A DNA stretch of 64,000 nt from an uncultured Acetobacteroides sp. (GTDB taxonomy: Bacteria > Bacteroidota > Bacteroidia > Bacteroidales > ZOR0009), in NCBI RefSeq assembly GCF_963678165.1, contig NZ_OY782755.1, positions 2,914,001-2,978,000 of the forward strand. The letters run 5' to 3'. Below the pieces are notes generated by a model. It searched no databases and was not told the origin of the DNA. It worked only from the letters and a program-made list of their open reading frames with translations. A program made the position numbers and the translations under genes. Of the stretch, positions 19,484-28,637 are shown piece by piece (the stretch's first letter is position 1; each line of letters starts with the position of its first letter).

Positions 19484-19557
19484 GGTTCGGTAGTTCAGTT
19501 GGTTAGAATGCCGCCCTGTCACGGCGGAGGTCGCGAGTTCGAGTCTCGTCCGGACCG
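19484..19557 (+). tRNA. tRNA-Asp (GTC), copy 2
   Basis: Identical to copy 1; starts exactly 114 bp later. Confidence 0.97.
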
Positions 19558-19597
19558 CTCTAGAAAGCGGAAGTAAAAGCAAGTTCTTAAAATTATT

Positions 19598-19671
19598 GGT
19601 TCGGTAGTTCAGTTGGTTAGAATGCCGCCCTGTCACGGCGGAGGTCGCGAGTTCGAGTCTCGTCCGGACCG
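19598..19671 (+). tRNA. tRNA-Asp (GTC), copy 3
   Basis: Identical to copies 1 and 2; starts exactly 114 bp after copy 2, with an almost identical spacer. Confidence 0.97.
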
Positions 19672-19711
19672 CTCTAGAAAGCGGAAGTAAAAGCAAGTTC
19701 TTAAAATTATT

Positions 19712-19785
19712 GGTTCGGTAGTTCAGTTGGTTAGAATGCCGCCCTGTCACGGCGGAGGTCGCGAGTTCGAGTCTCGTCCGGACCG
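19712..19785 (+). tRNA. tRNA-Asp (GTC), copy 4
   Basis: Identical to the other copies, again 114 bp on. Last member of the tandem cluster. Confidence 0.97.
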
Positions 19786-19802
19786 CTCTAGAAAAGCAAA
19801 AA

Positions 19803-19842
19803 AAGAAGCCTCGCAAATAAATTTTGCGAGGCTTCTTTTTTA
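19803..19842 (+). terminator. Terminator of tRNA-Asp cluster
   Basis: AAGAAGCCTCGCAAA pairs with TTTGCGAGGCTTCTT and is followed by a T-run. Confidence 0.9.
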
Positions 19843-19938
19843 TTATACCCTCATATAAACATGCAGCAAACTTCTTTTATTTTTTACCATTAGAAGGTTG
19901 AATTTGTTCTGTAAGCAGGACTGGATTAATATATCACC

Positions 19939-20940
19939 ATGAAGAACCTGCTACAAACACTTAAAATCACAATCCTACTTTGCTTTTTCCCATTTTCAGG
20001 CATCTGCCAAGAAAAGGAGCTGGCATCATCGTTCTTACTTAAACTAGACAACGACTACCTGAGCATTAAAATGCGCGGTAGCGATCGATATTACACCTGT
20101 GGAATTCTTTTGGAGTATGCTTCACAAGCCAGAAGTAGAAATATCTTCGATAGAATTGCCATTGCTCCTTCTGATAGTTCTTTTCAAATTCGGTCTATTT
20201 CACTCGATCACCAAACCTATACTCCTCATCATATAGGTAATTCGCAACTCCAAGTTGGAGATTACCCCTATGTGGGACTTTTTGTGGTTAACTATGGCAA
20301 TAGATTTTTAGAAAAAGACTACTCCTTCACCTCGACACTAACGCTTGGAATACAAGGCAAAGCAGCCCTTAGCTGCGAAGTTCAATCGTTCTTACACCAA
20401 AAGGTATTCCACTCAAACATTCCACAAGGATGGAAGTATCAGCTTCCAAATGACATTGCAGCGTGCTATACTTTTTCGTTTGACAAGAAGCTTTATAGCA
20501 CAACACGCGCTGAATTTTTGGGTAATGCTACGCTACAATTTGGAACTCTTCATAACACCTTTAAACTCGGCGGGCTTTTTCGTTTTGGGAGATTTTATAA
20601 TTTCTTCGATCCTCGTGCTTGGCTATTTACGAGGGAGAAACGCTTCGCAAAGAGACAACTTTACATTACAGTTGAGCCGTACCTGAAATTTGTTCAAGGA
20701 AACTCGCTGCTAGAAGGCGGACCTACAAATGCACCTGGACCTGCATGGGGGAAGCCTGGAGCGAAGTACTACCACATCAACCGCGACCAAATGGAGCGGA
20801 TTGTATATGGTTATAGCTGGACCTTATGCTACGTTAGCCGATGGTATTCCATTGCATTCCAAGAGCACCTACAATCAGCAGAAATAAAAGGGTTGCCTGC
20901 TCACGAATATGGGACTGTGATATTTGCTATAAAGCTATAA
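19939..20940 (+). CDS. Lipid A deacylase LpxR-like outer-membrane protein
   Basis: A 333-residue protein with a signal peptide (MKNLLQTLKITILLCFFPFSGICQ). It then shows the family feature of an Asn-Asp followed by DRYYTCGILLEY (about residues 36-56), close to the LpxR pattern NDxxxxxDrYYTxG. The rest alternates hydrophobic and polar residues, as expected for a 12-strand barrel, and includes WGKPGAKYYH and a C-terminal strand ending in a hydrophobic residue. LpxR removes the 3' acyloxyacyl group of lipid A. A barrel of the wider DUF2219 group with another lipid substrate is possible. Confidence 0.75.
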   Translation: MKNLLQTLKITILLCFFPFSGICQEKELASSFLLKLDNDYLSIKMRGSDRYYTCGILLEYASQARSRNIFDRIAIAPSDSSFQIRSISLDHQTYTPHHIGNSQLQVGDYPYVGLFVVNYGNRFLEKDYSFTSTLTLGIQGKAALSCEVQSFLHQKVFHSNIPQGWKYQLPNDIAACYTFSFDKKLYSTTRAEFLGNATLQFGTLHNTFKLGGLFRFGRFYNFFDPRAWLFTREKRFAKRQLYITVEPYLKFVQGNSLLEGGPTNAPGPAWGKPGAKYYHINRDQMERIVYGYSWTLCYVSRWYSIAFQEHLQSAEIKGLPAHEYGTVIFAIKL

Positions 20941-20963
20941 TACTACCACTGCCCCCCTATCTC

Positions 20964-22844
20964 CTACGCCAGCTCCGATAGCTCTAACCAACGCATAGAT
21001 TTCTCGTCAATAAGGTCGATCACTACGCCAATTCTGTTGGACTTCTCTATGAGTTCGTCGGCGCTGAGCGCTCCTGAGTTGAGCTGCTGCTCGATCTGCG
21101 CTTTTTCGGTCTCCAAGTCGGCAATCTCCTGCTCCAATCGCTCGTACTCGCGCTTCTCGTTGAAGGTCATCTTGCGTGGGCGGCTGGTTTCCTTAACGGC
21201 GGGCTTCTCCTTTGCTGCGGCAGCCTGCTGGGCGGCCTTTTGTGCTTCGCGCTGCTCCTGCTCGCGCTGGATGGCCCACTCGCGGTAGTCGCTGTAGTTG
21301 CCGGGGAAGTCCTTTATTTCGCCATCACCATCGAAAGCGAATATGTGATCTACCACCTTATCCATAAAGTAGCGGTCGTGCGAAACGACGATTACGCAGC
21401 CGGTAAAGCTTTGGAGGTAATCTTCGAGCACCTGCAGCGTCATTATGTCGAGGTCGTTGGTGGGTTCGTCGAGGATGAGGAAGTTGGGGTTCTGCATTAG
21501 GATGGTGCAGAGGTACAGGCGGCGCTTCTCGCCCCCGCTTAGCTTGTAGATGTAGCTGTGCTGCACCTCGGGCGGGAAGAGGAAGTGGTTGAGGAACTGC
21601 GATACGGTAAGGTTGGTGCCATCGCCCAGCTTTACCACCTCGGCAACCTGGCGGGCGGCATCGATCACCTTCATCTGCTCGTCGAACTGGAGGCCCTCCT
21701 GACGGTAGTAGCCAAACACAACGGTTTCGCCGATATCGATCTTCCCAGAATCGGGCCTTATGGTCCCGACCAGCGTGTTGAGGAAGGTGGACTTACCCGT
21801 TCCGTTCTTGCCGATGACGCCCAGCTTCTCGAAGCGCGAGAAGGTGTAGGTGAGATCGTCGAGGATTACCTTATCGCCAAAGCGCTTGCTGACGTTGTTC
21901 ATCTCGAAAATCTTGCTCCCCAAACGTGACGCCTCCACCTCTAGGCGAATGGCCCCGTCGTTGCGCTTCTGCGAAGCCTTATCCTTTAGCGTGTAGAAGG
22001 AGTCGATGCGGGCCTTCTGCTTGGTTCCGCGGGCTGATGGCTGGCGGCGCATCCACTCCAGCTCGCGGCGGAAGAGGTTCTGCGCCTTATCGACCTCGGC
22101 GTTGAAGCTGGCGAGGCGCTCCTCGCGCTTCTCGAGGTAGTAGCTGTAGTTGCCGCGGTAGGGTATTATGATGCCATGGTCCAATTCGAGGATGGTGTTG
22201 CAGACACGATCGAGGAAGTAGCGGTCGTGCGTTACCATGAGCAGGGTGATGCGGGTTTTGGCGAGGTAGTCCTCCAGCCACTCCACCATCTCGAGGTCGA
22301 GGTGGTTGGTGGGCTCATCGAGGATGAGGAAGTCGGGCTCGTTGAGCAGCACGTTGGCCAGCGCCACGCGCTTCTGCTGCCCCCCCGAGAGGGTTTCGAC
22401 CTTCTGCTCGAAATCGTCGATCTTGAGCTGCGTGAGGATCATCTTGGCCTTCACCTCCAAGTCCCAAGCCTTGAGCACGTCCATCTGGTGCAGCACCTCG
22501 TCGAGCCCGTCGGTTTGGTTGTGCTTCACCATCTCCTCGTAGCGGGCAATCAGGTGCACCGCCTCGCTGGATGAGGTGAAGGCGGCATCGAGCACCGACA
22601 TCCCCGCCCTAAACTCGGGGCTCTGCTCCAGGTATCCTACCCGGATATCGTTACGGAAGATGACCGATCCCTTATCAATCCCCTCGCGGCCGGCTATCAT
22701 GCTGAGCAGGGTGGTCTTCCCTGCCCCATTGCGGGCGATAAGGGCCACGCGGTCGCCCTCGTTAATGCCGAAGGATAGATTCTCGAATAGGATTAGGTCG
22801 CCAAACGACTTGGATAGGTTATCGACTTGTAGAAATGCTGACAT
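20964..22844 (-). CDS. ABC-F family ATPase, Uup-like
   Basis: A 626-residue soluble protein with two ABC ATPase domains. Walker A motifs are GRNGAGKTTLLSM (about 36) and GKNGTGKSTFLNTLVG (about 345). Signatures are LSGGQQKRVALANVLL and LSGGEKRRLYLCTILM, and both Walker B motifs end in LDEPTNHLD or LDEPTNDLD. The inter-domain linker is basic. The tail (about 535-626) is an Ala/Glu/Gln-rich coiled coil, the Uup-type C-terminal domain. ABC-F proteins act on ribosomes rather than as transporters. It is expressed alone from a promoter at 22864-22892. Confidence 0.92.
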   Translation of the reverse strand: MSAFLQVDNLSKSFGDLILFENLSFGINEGDRVALIARNGAGKTTLLSMIAGREGIDKGSVIFRNDIRVGYLEQSPEFRAGMSVLDAAFTSSSEAVHLIARYEEMVKHNQTDGLDEVLHQMDVLKAWDLEVKAKMILTQLKIDDFEQKVETLSGGQQKRVALANVLLNEPDFLILDEPTNHLDLEMVEWLEDYLAKTRITLLMVTHDRYFLDRVCNTILELDHGIIIPYRGNYSYYLEKREERLASFNAEVDKAQNLFRRELEWMRRQPSARGTKQKARIDSFYTLKDKASQKRNDGAIRLEVEASRLGSKIFEMNNVSKRFGDKVILDDLTYTFSRFEKLGVIGKNGTGKSTFLNTLVGTIRPDSGKIDIGETVVFGYYRQEGLQFDEQMKVIDAARQVAEVVKLGDGTNLTVSQFLNHFLFPPEVQHSYIYKLSGGEKRRLYLCTILMQNPNFLILDEPTNDLDIMTLQVLEDYLQSFTGCVIVVSHDRYFMDKVVDHIFAFDGDGEIKDFPGNYSDYREWAIQREQEQREAQKAAQQAAAAKEKPAVKETSRPRKMTFNEKREYERLEQEIADLETEKAQIEQQLNSGALSADELIEKSNRIGVVIDLIDEKSMRWLELSELA

Positions 22845-22863
22845 GGACGCTCTAAATTTTGGC

Positions 22864-22892
22864 CAAAGGTAAACATTTAATCAGATGCTCAA
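22864..22892 (-). promoter_or_regulatory. Promoter of the ABC-F gene
   Basis: The minus strand has TTG (22890-22892), an 18-bp spacer and TACCTTTG (22864-22871), about 20 bp upstream of the ATG. Confidence 0.65.
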
Positions 22893-23101
22893 CTCCAGAC
22901 TTCGGATAAGGGCCAGGGATTTCATGTGAAAGTAATTGTCTTTTTAATGGTCACATGCATTCATGCTCGTTTCGCTTTTACCCCAATGCCTGCCAGCAAA
23001 CCTACAACCAACGCTGTGAAATCCTAAGCGCCGCATCCACCCCTAAATCCCCGAAAGGGGACTTCGCGGTGGCTCATGGGAGGTCTATCTTTCCGTAGTC
23101 C

Positions 23102-23497
23102 GATAGCGTACCCCAACCGGATGCCGGGCGAGCATACTTCCCCGATAGCGAACCCCAACCGGGTGCCGGGCGAGTACACTTCCCCGATAGCGTACCCTAA
23201 CCGGGTGCCGGGAAGGGTACACTTCCCCGATAGCGTACCCCAACCGGATGCCGGGAAGGGTATACTTCCCCGATAGCGTACCCTAACTGGGTGCCGGACG
23301 AGTACACTTCCCCGATAGCGTATCCCAACCAGGTGCCGGGAAGGGTATACTCCCCCGATAGCGTACCCCAACTGGGTGCCGGGCGAGTATACTTCCCCGA
23401 TAGCATACCCCAACCGGGAGCCGGGCGAGTACACTTCCCCAATAGCGTAACCCAACCGGATGCCGGGCGAGTACACTTCCCCGATAGCGTACCCTAA
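23102..23497. repeat. Array C: about 10 units of 42 bp
   Basis: GATAGCGTACCCCAACCGG recurs at 23102, 23144, 23186, 23228 and onward, exactly every 42 bp. The unit is completed by GTGCCGGGCGAGTACACTTCC. Copies vary at a few positions (GGGCGAGTA versus GGGAAGGGTA; AACCGGG versus AACTGGG). All frames stay open because 42 is divisible by three, which explains the false proteins on both strands. Confidence 0.9.
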
Positions 23498-23583
23498 CTA
23501 AGCGTAGCCTCCTCGCTCAGCGAGGGCAATCCGAGGACTGGTAGTGGGTTGATGAAGAAGGCACAACAAGCATCATCGTAGAC

Positions 23584-23616
23584 AAAAAAAAAGAGACGGA
23601 TAAATAATCCGTCTCT
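23584..23616 (-). terminator. Leftward terminator
   Basis: A perfect AGAGACGGAT/ATCCGTCTCT stem; on the minus strand it is followed by a run of T residues. It would end a short leftward transcript from about 23.8 kb. Confidence 0.75.
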
Positions 23617-23872
23617 AAGATAATGGCTTCACAGCCTACGATTCAAAATTAATTCACTTACGAGCAGTGTTCCCTTTTTTTGTCTTGTTCTTTACATATA
23701 CTACAACCAACAGTAGGCTCACCCTACCTCTTTGTGCGTATTTTTACTTAGCCATCCTTGTGCTTTCGCCTTCCGCATCACGTTTACAGCGTATTGCGCC
23801 AGTAAAAAAAATGTACTTTTTTGGCGAAAATAGCATCAGAACACAAGCCCCAAGTATCAAGATTCACCAACG

Positions 23873-23908
23873 AAAAAAGCGCCTACCGCATTTTTGCGGG
23901 TAGGCGCT
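23873..23908 (-). terminator. Terminator downstream of the family 31 glycosidase
   Basis: AGCGCCTACCGCA pairs with TGCGGGTAGGCGCT (one bulged G); the minus strand continues with a T-run. Confidence 0.8.
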
Positions 23909-23930
23909 TCTGTTGGGGGCTTTACTGCTC

Positions 23931-23963
23931 ACCTCTGACAGGGTTTAGAACCCTGTCAGAGGT
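23931..23963. other. CTGACAGGG-type hairpin, perfect
   Basis: ACCTCTGACAGGG pairs exactly with CCCTGTCAGAGGT. Related arms occur at 2612-2644 and 4275, which suggests a dispersed palindrome family. Confidence 0.65.
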
Positions 23964-23993
23964 AATTCAACCCAACCGTATTATTTGTCAAGA

Positions 23994-26393
23994 TTAGTAC
24001 TTCACCGTAGTTGGCTTTCCGTTGAATGGCACCGTTACGGTTAGCATTCCACCTGCTGCATCGAATGCGGGTTGCACCTTTTTGCCGTTGATGGTAACGG
24101 TAGCAGGTGCCTTATCAGCATTTACCACCCTTAGCGTAAGGGTGCGGCTGGCAGGCTTGCCGGGGTAGCTTCCGCCGTTGCTGGCGATGGTGATGGTACG
24201 CTTGCCATCGGCCTTAAAGGTGATGAGCTCGTACTGCTTGCGTTCCCAGCTCTTGTTGGTCTTTCCGTCGTCGTCGAAGAGGGTATAGCTCGATGGCTTG
24301 GCCGATGGATAGTAGGTAACCACCAGCTTAGCGGGGTTATACTGCTTGGTGTTCATCAGCCCCGGTGCCGTTGGGATAAACGAACCTCCCCGAACGAAGA
24401 TCGGCATATCGGCAAGCGTTACCTTTTCGGTGATCCATTGGCCACCGGCAAGCACCCTTTGCGGATTCTGGTAGCTGTACCACTCGCCTCCTGCAGGGAG
24501 GTATAGCTTGCGCGAGGCGGCTGCGCTATCGAGCACAGGCGAGATCAGAAGGGCATCGCCCCACATGTACTGGTCTTCGGCCTTAAGGGCATCGCCGTCG
24601 GTAAAGCTGCGGAAGAAGAGCGGTTTTACCAGCGGCTCGGCGTTGGCCATGTGGTCGTAGCCTAGGGTGTAGTTGTAGGGCAGCAGGTCGTAGCGCATTT
24701 GGATGTACCTACGGGCGATGCTCTTGTAGGGCTCGGCAAAGAGCGCGGCCTCGCTGGGGTACTGTGGCAGCTCGGGGTTGAGCCCCTCCAGCGCGGTGCC
24801 ATGGGGGCGCAGGATGGGCGAGAATGCCGACATCTGCATCCAGCGCACGTAAAGCTCGTTGTCCTGCTTGGCAAAGGTAAATCCGCCGGCATCGCTATGG
24901 ATGTAGGGGATGTTGCTCATGCTCATGGTGAGCATAATGGGCAGCTGGGCGCGGAAGCCCGACCAGTGGCGACCCACATCGCCGCTCCAGGGGAAGATGA
25001 TGTAGCGGGCGCTGTTGGCGTACCCGGCGCGGTTGAGGTTGAACAGGCGCACATCGGGGTACTCCTTCGCAAACTTGGTGAAGAGCATCTTATTCCAGAA
25101 GTGGCCAAAGATGTTGTGCACCTCGTTGGCCGCGTAAAGGCGGTTGCCGTAGCCCAAATCCTTCAGGTTATGGTACACATCCGCAGGGTGATTCTCGGGT
25201 TCGCCCAGGTCGCCCCACCAGCCCGATACGCCGATATCCATCTGCCTGCGGTACTTGCTCCAGAACCAATCCTTAGAGTCGTTGCGGAACATGTCGATGA
25301 TGCCGCCCTTGCCGAAGTAGAAGTTCTGCAAGGTGTAGGTTTTGCCCAGGCTATCGACGGCCAGGAATGGGGCCGACTCCTCGTAGTACTTGGTTCCCCT
25401 TACCGTGTATGGCTCGGTGATGAGCACCGTGTTGATGCTGTCGGCCGTAAAGTCGGCAATCAGCTGCTTGGGGTTGGGCCACGCCTTACGGTTTACCCAA
25501 TCGAGGTTGCCCACGTAGTTCTGGATGCTATCGCCAAACCAGAATAGGTCGATGATGATGGCATCCATGGGGATGCGCTCGGCCTTCATCTTGGCCTTGA
25601 TGTCGCGCACCTGCGCCTCGCTGCGGTAGCCGAAGCGGCTCATGAAGCTGCCAAACACCCAGCGGGCCGGGATGGGCTGGGTGCCAATCATCGAGGTGTA
25701 GCGCTTCAGAATCTCCTCGGGGGTATTTCCTTGGATGAGGTAGAAGGTTAGCTCGCCGCTCTCGAAGCCCACGCTCATGCGGTTGGCATCGCTCTTGGCG
25801 ATATCGGCAAAGCCCTTGGAGGGGTTGTCGAAGAAGATGCCGTAGCCGCGGCTCGACATGAAGAAGGGCAGGCTGTAGTTCAGGTTCTCCTCGCCCACCC
25901 CGTAGCCGTAGCTGGGACGGTTGTAGAGATTAAGGCGGTACCCGCGGCGGTTCATCGGGATGGCGCGCTCGCCACCACCAAAGATCTGCTCGCCGGGCAT
26001 CAGCTCGAAGCTGAAGCCGTTGCTCGGCCCCTCCCTAAGGGCGGTTAGCCCGCTAAGGAGCGCCGTGCTGCCATCGCTAAGCGAAAAGGAGGAACCGTTA
26101 TCGGTAACCATCATGGTGCCGAATCCCTTTGTTCGATCCCCCTTCGAGACCACCTTTACTTTCTGGGGCTTGGTGGTTACGGCATCGGAAATTTGCTGGG
26201 TACGGCTGTAGCCGTTGGGCAGGTAGGTTGCCTTTACGATTCCGTTACCCATACTCTGGAAGGTCCATCGGCCCTCCTTCTTTTGGCTGGTAAGGGATGC
26301 TGCATTGGGCAGTGCGGCCTCGCTCAGCTGAGCCACGGCCACCCCGCTAAGGGCAACAAGCCCGAAAATGCCAATCAGACGTTTTAGCTGCAT
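23994..26393 (-). CDS. Glycoside hydrolase family 31 enzyme (alpha-glucosidase/alpha-xylosidase)
   Basis: A 799-residue exported protein. The signal peptide is MQLKRLIGIFGLVALSGVAVAQ, so it acts in the periplasm or on the cell surface. An N-terminal galactose-mutarotase-like domain precedes the TIM barrel. The nucleophile Asp lies in WWGDLGEPENHP (about residue 410), and the general acid region is PYIHSDAGGFTF (about 495). A C-terminal beta domain resembling DUF5110 ends the protein. It would release alpha-linked glucose or xylose from oligosaccharides. No SusC/SusD pair is adjacent, so it is not in a classical polysaccharide-utilisation locus here. Confidence 0.93.
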   Translation of the reverse strand: MQLKRLIGIFGLVALSGVAVAQLSEAALPNAASLTSQKKEGRWTFQSMGNGIVKATYLPNGYSRTQQISDAVTTKPQKVKVVSKGDRTKGFGTMMVTDNGSSFSLSDGSTALLSGLTALREGPSNGFSFELMPGEQIFGGGERAIPMNRRGYRLNLYNRPSYGYGVGEENLNYSLPFFMSSRGYGIFFDNPSKGFADIAKSDANRMSVGFESGELTFYLIQGNTPEEILKRYTSMIGTQPIPARWVFGSFMSRFGYRSEAQVRDIKAKMKAERIPMDAIIIDLFWFGDSIQNYVGNLDWVNRKAWPNPKQLIADFTADSINTVLITEPYTVRGTKYYEESAPFLAVDSLGKTYTLQNFYFGKGGIIDMFRNDSKDWFWSKYRRQMDIGVSGWWGDLGEPENHPADVYHNLKDLGYGNRLYAANEVHNIFGHFWNKMLFTKFAKEYPDVRLFNLNRAGYANSARYIIFPWSGDVGRHWSGFRAQLPIMLTMSMSNIPYIHSDAGGFTFAKQDNELYVRWMQMSAFSPILRPHGTALEGLNPELPQYPSEAALFAEPYKSIARRYIQMRYDLLPYNYTLGYDHMANAEPLVKPLFFRSFTDGDALKAEDQYMWGDALLISPVLDSAAASRKLYLPAGGEWYSYQNPQRVLAGGQWITEKVTLADMPIFVRGGSFIPTAPGLMNTKQYNPAKLVVTYYPSAKPSSYTLFDDDGKTNKSWERKQYELITFKADGKRTITIASNGGSYPGKPASRTLTLRVVNADKAPATVTINGKKVQPAFDAAGGMLTVTVPFNGKPTTVKY

Positions 26394-27117
26394 ACGCGTG
26401 TGTTTATCGCTTTAGGTTGATTCTCCTATTCTATTCGGCCAACAGCCCGAATTCAGCAAACGTTTGCGGAAAACTGGCGGTCAGCAGGTTGAAGGTAGGC
26501 TTTTGCGGCGAATTGGCAAAGGGGTATTTGAGGGGGCAAAACATAGGCCGCGCCAACCGATGCAGATGATTGCGATACCGATTTAAAGGGCGCTGAAGAG
26601 CCGATATACACCGCTGATAAATTGCGATACACTGCTATAGAATCGCGATACACCGCTGTAGTATGCCATACACCGCTGTAGTATTGCTATACACCGCTGA
26701 TAAATCGCTATACACCGCTGTAGTATGCCATACAACGCTGTAGTATCGCTATACACCGCTGTAGTATCACCATACACCGCTGTAGTATGCCATACACCGC
26801 TGTAGTATCACCATACACCGCTGTAGTATCGCTATACACCGCTGTAGTATCACCATACACCGCTGTAGAATCGCTATACACCGCTGTAGTATCACCATAC
26901 ACCGCTGTAGAATCGCTATACACCGCTGAGGAATCGCTATACACTGCTGAGGAATCGCTATACACTGCTGATGTGCGGCTTGCTACCGCCGAGGAAGAGC
27001 GACAGCTGCCCCAATGGATGCCCGAGAGAGGACGAAAGCGAACATCGTTTTAATTTTCCCAAAAAGATTGGCAAATATCGGATCAAATGCCCACCTTCAG
27101 GTTGAAATTCAACCCCC
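26394..27117. other. Divergent intergenic region containing array D
   Basis: Outside array D, the flanks (26394-26589 and 26986-27117) show no supported gene or clear TAnnTTTG box. Confidence 0.4.
26590..26985. repeat. Array D: about 19 units of 20-21 bp
   Basis: The unit CGCTGTAGTATCACCATACAC, with variants GTATCGCTATACAC (21 bp) and GTATGCCATACAC (20 bp), repeats head to tail. The array lies between the divergent glycosidase and hydrolase genes. Mixed 20/21 spacing shifts the frame, so different false proteins appear in every frame. Confidence 0.9.
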
Positions 27118-28035
27118 ATGAGCTACTCAATTCAACCGCTAGAGCTAACGCCCGACTACGAAGGTAGGGTCGTGGCAACCATCATCTCGAAGAGGACCAG
27201 CCAGCCCTCGAAGCGCGCCGTGCTGTACGTCCACGGCTTCGTCGACTACTTCTTCCAGGACCACCTGGCCGACCGGTTTACCGATGCGGGCTACAGCTTC
27301 TACGCGCTAGAGCTGAGGAAGTACGGGCGCTCGCTGCTCGCCCACCAGCACCCCAACTACTGCCGGGATGTCCGCGAATACTTCGAGGAGATCGACCTGG
27401 CAATCGAGAGGATATCCGAGGATGGCAACACGCAGCTGCTGCTGATGGGGCACTCCACGGGCGGGCTCATCACCTCGCTCTACGCCTCGACGGGGAGGCA
27501 TGCCGAAAAGGTGAGCGCGCTGCTGCTCAACAGCCCGTTCCTCGAGTTCAACGTGGGCCGCTGCACCCGGCTGGCGTCGCTGGTGGTATCCACCATCTGC
27601 AAGCCATTCCCCTACGCCAACATCTGCGGGGTGCTCTCGCCCCTCTACGCGCAGAGCGTCCATAGTAGCCACAAGGGCGAGTGGGATTTCGACCTCGCCT
27701 GGAAGCCCATCGAGGGATTCCCCTCGTACTACCGCTGGATCTTGGCCATTCGCAACGGGCATCAGGCGGTTAAGCATGGGCTTAACATCAAATGCCCCAT
27801 CCTGCTGATGCACTCCGCCCGGTCGTTCATCCCCAAAACCTGGTCGGACGACATCCAACGGGCCGACGTGGTGCTCAACATCGAGCACATGAAGCGCTAC
27901 GGCAGGCAGCTGGGCCGCAGCATCACCTTCCACGAGGTGCCCGACGGGATGCACGACCTGACGCTATCGCGAAGGGATGTCCGCGAAGGCGTACTCGACA
28001 AGATGGTTGCATGGGCCGATGAGGTAATGGGGTAA
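27118..28035 (+). CDS. Alpha/beta hydrolase (serine lipase/esterase-like)
   Basis: A 305-residue soluble protein. The oxyanion region is YVHGFVDYF (about residue 38), the nucleophile elbow GHSTGG (Ser about residue 121), and the catalytic His lies in DGMHDLTLS near residue 282. The fold matches the serine aminopeptidase S33 / monoacylglycerol lipase group. No signal peptide is seen, so it is cytoplasmic. The substrate is unknown. The methyltransferase-like gene follows after 28 bp with a good GGGAGG ribosome site. Confidence 0.88.
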   Translation: MSYSIQPLELTPDYEGRVVATIISKRTSQPSKRAVLYVHGFVDYFFQDHLADRFTDAGYSFYALELRKYGRSLLAHQHPNYCRDVREYFEEIDLAIERISEDGNTQLLLMGHSTGGLITSLYASTGRHAEKVSALLLNSPFLEFNVGRCTRLASLVVSTICKPFPYANICGVLSPLYAQSVHSSHKGEWDFDLAWKPIEGFPSYYRWILAIRNGHQAVKHGLNIKCPILLMHSARSFIPKTWSDDIQRADVVLNIEHMKRYGRQLGRSITFHEVPDGMHDLTLSRRDVREGVLDKMVAWADEVMG

Positions 28036-28063
28036 GCGTCATTTAGAATAGGGAGGATGCCTT

Positions 28064-28570
28064 ATGGATACGAGTAGGAAAAGAATAATACCGCCTATTT
28101 GGCTGCTGATTTTGATCTTCTTTACGCTGTACCTGCTGATCTCAATTGGCATCACCCACTTTCTAAGCCTTCCGGGTCATATCCCCTTCCCCTACTACTG
28201 GAGTATAGCCATAGGTTCCATCCTTTTGCTGGTTGGATTCTGCGTTTTGGATAGCGCCATCAAAACGCTAACCCTTAGGCGGGCTTCGGGAAAAGATATC
28301 TTTAAGCAAAAATCGGAAAGCAAACTGGTAACAACCGGCATCTACGCGCACGTACGCAATCCGGTGTACCTAGGAAACACACTGATGCTTTGGGGCTGGT
28401 TCTTCGTTCTTCAGTTCACCGTTGTTCTTTTTCTGACGATCCTATTTATGATCCACTTCTGCCTTGTGGCCAAGTGGGAGGAACGGGAGCTCACCGAACG
28501 ATTCGGTGACGACTACCTGCAGTACAAGAAGAGGGTACCATTCATCATTCCTTCTCTTAAAAAGCGATAG
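28064..28570 (+). CDS. Isoprenylcysteine carboxyl methyltransferase (ICMT)-like membrane protein
   Basis: A 168-residue integral membrane protein with four to five hydrophobic segments (about 10-30, 43-65, 103-135). The family motif GIYAHVRNPVYLGNTLMLWG (residues about 92-111) binds S-adenosylmethionine, and the C-terminal WEERELTERFGDDYLQYKKRVPFIIP is also typical. Bacterial members methylate small lipids or isoprenoids; the substrate here is unknown. The start at 28064 is supported by GGGAGG 8 nt upstream. Confidence 0.87.
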   Translation: MDTSRKRIIPPIWLLILIFFTLYLLISIGITHFLSLPGHIPFPYYWSIAIGSILLLVGFCVLDSAIKTLTLRRASGKDIFKQKSESKLVTTGIYAHVRNPVYLGNTLMLWGWFFVLQFTVVLFLTILFMIHFCLVAKWEERELTERFGDDYLQYKKRVPFIIPSLKKR

Positions 28571-28637
28571 AAAGATTACGGTGTGGAGTAAACTTAAAAT
28601 GTAACGAAAGCCGTAACCTGACCGCGATGCCTCTCTC

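Larger units (their letters stand above)
23498..23993. other. Gene-poor region with terminators and a possible small transcript
   Basis: Between array C and the glycosidase gene I see only hairpins (listed separately) and, on the minus strand, a possible 22-codon frame at 23654-23722. It starts with GTG behind AGAGG, ends in a Lys-rich stretch (KNKTKKGNTARK), and is followed by the 23584-23616 terminator. It could equally be a small RNA with a GTAGGGTGAGCCTAC hairpin. The plus-strand frame at 23667-23903 looks random. Confidence 0.3.

Noticed and set aside
23024..23497. Frames with GEVYSPGTRLGYAI or its antisense repeated
   Set aside because: Produced by array C, whose 42-bp unit is a multiple of three.
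24699..25547. 282-codon plus-strand frame
   Set aside because: Antisense shadow of the family 31 glycosidase.
26583..27053. YTAVVSP-type and YSDTTAVYGD-type repeat proteins on both strands
   Set aside because: Produced by array D; open in several frames at once, no start signals.
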